Positions 34,979 to 38,349 of a stretch of 38,349 nt of DNA are shown piece by piece; within the stretch, counting starts at the first letter, position 1, and each line of letters begins with the position of its first letter. The DNA comes from Ammoniphilus resinae. Its GTDB lineage: Bacteria; Bacillota; Bacilli; Aneurinibacillales; RAOX-1. The stretch is from positions 1 to 38,349 of the forward strand of contig NZ_JAGGKT010000028.1 of the NCBI RefSeq assembly GCF_017873965.1, read 5' to 3'. A program made the position numbers and the translations under genes. Below the pieces are notes generated by a model, which had not been told where the DNA came from, searched no databases, and was given only the letters and a program-made list of their open reading frames with translations.

Positions 34979-35364
34979 AGATAATCATGAAGGAAGGGTT
35001 GCCTATAGTCTCCCTAACTCTTAGGTACCAAGGGGGAAATATGTGTTTAGACAATATATTGCTAGATACAGGTTGCGCAACTACTATCTTTGATACGGAT
35101 GAAGTGGAACCTATTGGACTTGTCATTGATCGTGCCAATGAAAGACCGAAACGAATGTATGGGGTTGGTGGAGAAAGTGAATTGTGTTATGAACAAGTAG
35201 TTTCGGATCTAGTGATCGATGATTGTTTGCTCCATCGTTTTCCACTTCAGCTTGGTATAACAAAGGAAACATATGGATTTAATGGAATTCTTGGTGCCGA
35301 CTTTATGATGAAAACTGGGTTGATTGTTGATTTCCATGAAATGTTAACAAGAAAAAAGAAATAA
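34975..35364 (+). CDS. Retropepsin-like aspartic protease
   Basis: 129 residues, about the size of one retroviral protease subunit. The active-site motif LLDTGCATTIFD (family form: hydrophobic-hydrophobic-D-T/S-G) lies at about residues 29-40, a flexible flap-like GVGGESE in the middle, and the second family motif ILGADFM followed by GLIVDF near the C-terminus. Such proteases work as dimers. Bacterial members are soluble and their targets are mostly unknown. Translationally coupled to the preceding small protein. No terminator is evident after it. Confidence 0.82.
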   Translation: MKIIMKEGLPIVSLTLRYQGGNMCLDNILLDTGCATTIFDTDEVEPIGLVIDRANERPKRMYGVGGESELCYEQVVSDLVIDDCLLHRFPLQLGITKETYGFNGILGADFMMKTGLIVDFHEMLTRKKK

Positions 35365-35403
35365 CCAATGGGATTCTAGATATATCTATCCGCCTCACAC
35401 CCC

Positions 35404-35560
35404 CCGAGCCAAAGAGATAGTACTCACAAAGAATGGCCATTACCATCCCCTTACCCAAAGGGATAGTGCCCACAGGCCCAACAAAAGAACATCCACCCCC
35501 TTGACCGAGCCCCCACCCGACCAAAGCACCTCCTGACGCAAAGGGATAATGCCCACAGGT
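35404..35560 (-). repeat. Three dispersed-repeat copies between the retropepsin gene and spoIIID
   Basis: 35404-35430 is degenerate (AAAGAGATAGTACTCACAAA). 35451-35480 reads ACCCAAAGGGATAGTGCCCA then CAGG. 35533-35560 reads CTGACGCAAAGGGATAATGC then CCACAGG. The last two are followed by (C/T)CAACAAAAGAA and (T)CTAACAAAAGAA and lie ~82 bases apart, so they are a partial tandem duplication. The remaining C-rich sequence to 35640 has no gene. Confidence 0.75.
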
Positions 35561-35742
35561 CTAACAAAAGAAACCCCACTCCTCGACCTGCCACCCCGCC
35601 TGACCCCTCACCCAAGCCCCCAAATCCCTCCAAAACAGCTTGTATCAGCCAAAAATTCTCGATTATCTAAGCAATTCTCGAATATATGCGTCCCTCCCTC
35701 AATATAATGTATCAGACTATTCCTAACAGGGAGGCGAGGGGA

Positions 35743-36039
35743 GTGCACGATTACATCAAAGAGCGCACCATCAAGATCGGTCGCTACATAGTGGAAACGC
35801 GCAACACCGTCCGTAAGATTGCCAAAGAATTTGGCGTATCGAAAAGCACTGTGCACAAAGATTTAACGGAACGACTGCCCGAGATCAACCCCGAATTGGC
35901 TAATAAAGTTAAGGAAATCCTGGAGTATCACAAATCGATTCGTCATCTTCGCGGAGGAGAAGCGACCAAAATCAAGTACAAGCGAAAAGCGAAAGGTGGC
36001 CACACCAGCAAAAAGGGAACTTCTGAAGAATTAGCCTAA
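35743..36039 (+). CDS. spoIIID: Sporulation transcriptional regulator SpoIIID
   Basis: 98 residues from GTG at 35743 (GGGAGGCGAGGGG upstream); the open frame extends to 35686, but VHDYIKERTIKIG is the usual N-terminus. Helix-turn-helix: TVRKIAKEFGVSKSTVHKDL, then ERLPEINPELANKV and YHKSIRHLRGGEATK, very close to B. subtilis SpoIIID. It is a mother-cell DNA-binding protein that tunes SigE-dependent genes. The basic tail (KIKYKRKAKGGHTSKKG) is also typical. Followed by mbl, as in B. subtilis. Confidence 0.96.
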   Translation: MHDYIKERTIKIGRYIVETRNTVRKIAKEFGVSKSTVHKDLTERLPEINPELANKVKEILEYHKSIRHLRGGEATKIKYKRKAKGGHTSKKGTSEELA

Positions 36040-36312
36040 GAGGCGGATGAGGAGCGAGCGAGAACAAAACGGAAAACCGAAAGCCGAAAACTGGAAACTG
36101 AAAGCGGAACTAAAATGGGACCGAAAGTGGAAAGAATGTTGGAAAAAAAGTCAGACCCACAGCCGCAACGAAAAGACAGCAGCGCAACACTACGAAAAAT
36201 GTCGAAAGAACAAAAAGGAATTCCTTAATTCATACCGAAAATATATCCATAGCTTTGTCACTTACGCTATAATAGCATTCATATAGATGAACCAGTACAG
36301 GGAGGACCTTGC

Positions 36313-37311
36313 ATGTTAGGGAAGGATATCGGAATCGATTTAGGAACAGCGAACGTATTAATTTATGTCAAAGGACGAGGCATCGTGCTCGATGAGCCAT
36401 CGGTGGTAGCAATCGACAGCCAGACGAAAAAAGTGCTAGCCGTAGGGGACGAAGCGTATCGGATGGTCGGAAGAACACCTGGAAACATCGTCGCAACACG
36501 GCCACTGCGAGATGGGGTGATTGCGGATTTTGAGATAACCGAAGCGATGCTGAAGCATTTTATTGCCAAGATCGGCGTGAAGAGCTTTTTTGTGAAACCA
36601 CGCATCCTCATTTGCTGCCCAACGAACATCACTTCTGTCGAGCAGAAAGCCATCCGGGAAGCCGCAGAGCGGAGCGGGGCAAGATCCGTCTATCTGGAAG
36701 AAGAGCCGAAAGTAGCAGCGATTGGAGCAGGCATGGAAATCTTTGAACCTAGCGGCAACATGGTAGTAGATATTGGCGGAGGGACGACCGATGTGGCTGT
36801 TTTGTCCATGGGAGATATCGTCACCGCCTCTTCTATTAAAATCGCAGGGGACAAGTTCGACATTGACATCATGCGCTTTATCAAAAATAAGTACAAGCTT
36901 ATGATCGGAGAACGCACGGCAGAGGATATCAAAAAGCAGATCGGAACGGTTTTCCCAGGAGGACGAAAGGATGAAATGGAAATTCGCGGACGCGACATGG
37001 TCACGGGACTCCCGCAAACCATCACGGTGACCTCCGCAGAGGTACAGGAATCCCTCGAAGAATCGATCTCCTCGATTGTACAAGCCTCGAAGAACGTTTT
37101 AGAGAGAACACCGCCAGAGCTTTCCGCAGATATCATCGACAAAGGCGTCATGCTGACCGGTGGAGGAGCGCTGCTTCACGGATTGGACAAGCTTCTTGCC
37201 GAAGAGTTGAAAGTCCCCGTGCTCGTTGCCGATGAGCCGATGAGCTGCGTGGCAAAGGGAACCGGAATGATGCTTGATTACCTAGACCGGGGCAAGCGAA
37301 AATCGATATAA
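36313..37311 (+). CDS. mbl: Rod-shape actin homologue Mbl (MreB family)
   Basis: 332 residues. Actin-fold motifs: phosphate-1 loop GIDLGTANVLIYVKG (~6-20), CCPTNITSVEQKAI, phosphate-2 DIGGGTTDVAVLS (~157-169) and the adenosine-binding LTGGGALLHGLDKLL (~280-294). The sequence is closest in pattern to B. subtilis Mbl, and the spoIIID-mbl order is the same. Mbl polymers at the inner membrane guide side-wall synthesis. GGGAGGACC lies before the ATG. The 273-bp gap upstream is Lys/Arg-coding-like but has no convincing gene. Confidence 0.96.
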   Translation: MLGKDIGIDLGTANVLIYVKGRGIVLDEPSVVAIDSQTKKVLAVGDEAYRMVGRTPGNIVATRPLRDGVIADFEITEAMLKHFIAKIGVKSFFVKPRILICCPTNITSVEQKAIREAAERSGARSVYLEEEPKVAAIGAGMEIFEPSGNMVVDIGGGTTDVAVLSMGDIVTASSIKIAGDKFDIDIMRFIKNKYKLMIGERTAEDIKKQIGTVFPGGRKDEMEIRGRDMVTGLPQTITVTSAEVQESLEESISSIVQASKNVLERTPPELSADIIDKGVMLTGGGALLHGLDKLLAEELKVPVLVADEPMSCVAKGTGMMLDYLDRGKRKSI

Positions 37312-37350
37312 TAAAGGGGAAGAACAAACAAAGAAAAGGGAGTCAAACGG

Positions 37351-37617
37351 ATGGCAGAGCAAGAGTTTACAACGCATAACGAAAACGAACAACCGAAAAG
37401 ACGGAGAACACGCGAGAGAAAACGGGAGAGTAAACGCAAAGAGGGTAAATCCTTCCCTTGGTACGGCAAGCTGGGTGTTGCCGTTGTCCTCATCGGCCTA
37501 TCTCTGCTGATCGGTTTAGGTGTCGGCTATAGTGTCGTAGGCGATGGCCAGCTCGGCGATGCGTTCAGCTTTCAAACTTACAAACATATGTATGATTTGG
37601 TGTTTACAATCAAGTAA
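37351..37617 (+). CDS. EpuA-like small membrane protein (annotated in relatives as RNA polymerase subunit beta)
   Basis: 88 residues: a strongly basic N-terminus (KRRRTRERKRESKRKEGK), one membrane helix (~44-64), then GVGYSVVGDG...TYKHMYDLV. This is the layout of the EpuA family (Pfam DUF/EpuA), often labelled as an RNA polymerase beta protein; B. subtilis relatives lie near mbl/flhO. GAAAAGGGAG precedes the ATG, 39 bases after mbl, so it is probably in the mbl transcript. Function uncertain. Confidence 0.75.
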   Translation: MAEQEFTTHNENEQPKRRRTRERKRESKRKEGKSFPWYGKLGVAVVLIGLSLLIGLGVGYSVVGDGQLGDAFSFQTYKHMYDLVFTIK

Positions 37618-37623
37618 ATGTGG

Positions 37624-37654
37624 AAGGGTACTGGAGACAGTACTCTTTTCTTTT
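37624..37654 (+). terminator. Terminator after the EpuA-like gene
   Basis: AGGGTACTG, GAGA loop, CAGTACTCTT, followed by a T-rich run, 7 bases after the stop. Confidence 0.8.
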
Positions 37655-37940
37655 GTGTATAGAGGGTAATCTCCCAGTGGTCAGGAGTCTGGGGTTAGGG
37701 CTGGGGATTAGATCTATGCTCACTCATAGGTGTTCGGCTGTTCTCTCCGTGTGCAGGTGGGCCTTGTCGCCGGGATATGCTAGCTTCTCTTCTTGTGCCT
37801 TAAGGGGAGGGTTGGGGAGGAGACTGGGGTAATCAGAGTGAGGGGGTATTAACATAGATTAACGAATTAAGGAGGCAGCCGGCTAGTCGGGAGAAAACAA
37901 ATAAGTGGTTATGAAGAAGGGGATGCTTGAGGACTAATTC

Positions 37941-38349
37941 TGACAGGGTGAGGTGGAAAAAGGGATATGCCTGACCGAATCCGGGGGTCATTCTGACAGG
38001 GTGAGGTGGGAAAAGGGATATGCCAGACCGAATCCGGGGGTCATTCAGACAGGGTGGGATGGGAAAAGAGGTAAGCCCGACCGAATCCGGAGCTGATTCT
38101 GACAGGGTGGGATGGGAAAAGAGGTAAGCCCGACCGAATCCGGAGCTGATTCTGACAGGGTGAGGTGGGAAAAGAGTTTTGCCTGACCGAATCCGGGGGT
38201 AATTCTGACAGGGTGGGATGGAAAAAGGGTTATGCCTGACCGAATCCGGAGCTAATTCTGACAGGGTGGGATGGGAAAAGAGGTAAGCCCGACCGAATCC
38301 GGAGCTGATTCTGACAGGGTGAGGTGGGAAAAGAGTTTTGCCTGACCGA
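37941..38349. repeat. 53-bp minisatellite, eight units, running off the window
   Basis: TGACAGGG (once CAGACAGGG) starts units at 37941, 37994, 38047, 38100, 38153, 38206, 38259 and 38312, an exact 53-base period. Two main variants alternate: GTGAGGTGGGAAAAG...CCGGGGGT and GTGGGATGGGAAAAGAGG...CCGGAGCT; intermediate hybrids occur. GACCGAATCCGG is invariant in every complete unit. 53 is not a multiple of three, and no frame stays open. The preceding 37655-37940 has nothing recognisable. Confidence 0.95.

Noticed and set aside
36255-36273. TTGTCA and TATAAT ahead of mbl as a promoter
   Set aside because: The elements are only 7 bases apart; no other suitable -35 was found.
36047-36286. 79-residue Lys/Arg-rich frame between spoIIID and mbl
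   Set aside because: Composition follows a degenerate GAAAACTGAAAGC-type repeat; no good ribosome binding site.
37620-37832. 70-residue frame after the EpuA-like gene
   Set aside because: Starts inside the terminator and has no domain or ribosome site.
1-38349. tRNA or rRNA genes
   Set aside because: No cloverleaf motifs or rRNA landmarks were noticed on either strand.

Overview
The window reads as chromosomal DNA of an endospore-forming Gram-positive rod of the order Bacillales. A Tumebacillus/Alicyclobacillaceae- or Paenibacillus/Brevibacillus-like genome is my inference. The reasons are sporulation genes (spoIID, spoIIQ, spoIIID), the cell-wall genes murA and mbl in the order ywzB-ywmB-murA-spoIID-spoIIQ-spoIIID-mbl known from Bacillus subtilis, strong GGAGG ribosome binding sites, an SLH-type S-layer protein, and an 11-subunit-type complex I operon without nuoEFG.

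Layout. (1) 1-9787: the 3' part of a respiratory complex I operon, nuoC (cut by the window edge)-D-H-I-J-K-L-M-N, ending in a terminator. NuoC carries a long Ala/Lys-rich N-terminal repeat region. (2) 9788-11806: a non-coding, repeat-rich stretch around an IS1595-type transposase gene. (3) 11807-16589: a divergent pair. On the minus strand is a methyl-accepting chemotaxis protein preceded by a cyclic-di-GMP-I (GEMM) riboswitch. On the plus strand is a PBP4/DacB-type peptidase with two tandem S13 domains, the second apparently catalytically dead. (4) 16590-26838: the conserved ywzB, ywmB, murA ... spoIID, spoIIQ cell-wall/sporulation block. It is interrupted by a phosphoglucomutase, a large non-coding repeat field (21920-22640), a 13-cysteine protein, a YheC/D-like ATP-grasp protein and a small zinc-finger protein. 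(5) 27002-29864: a 7TMR-DISM histidine kinase and an OmpR-type response regulator. (6) 29973-32597: an S-layer homology protein on the minus strand, with a gene remnant upstream. (7) 33942-35364: a UspA-type protein, then an overlapping pair of an unknown protein and a retropepsin-like aspartic protease. (8) 35743-37617: spoIIID, mbl and an EpuA-like membrane protein. (9) 37941 to the end: a 53-bp minisatellite.

The most unusual signal is a dispersed short repeat, core CACTATCCC / GGGATAGTG inside a ~25-30 bp consensus roughly CTGTGGnCACTATCCCyTTGnnTCAG. I count about 32 copies in both orientations. They lie almost only between transcription units, both alone and as the shared core of tandem arrays with different unit lengths (85, 119 and 85 bp). 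At least three or four copies also lie inside the duplicated dacB-like gene, including its inter-domain linker. No repeat-mobilising gene for this family is recognisable in the window.
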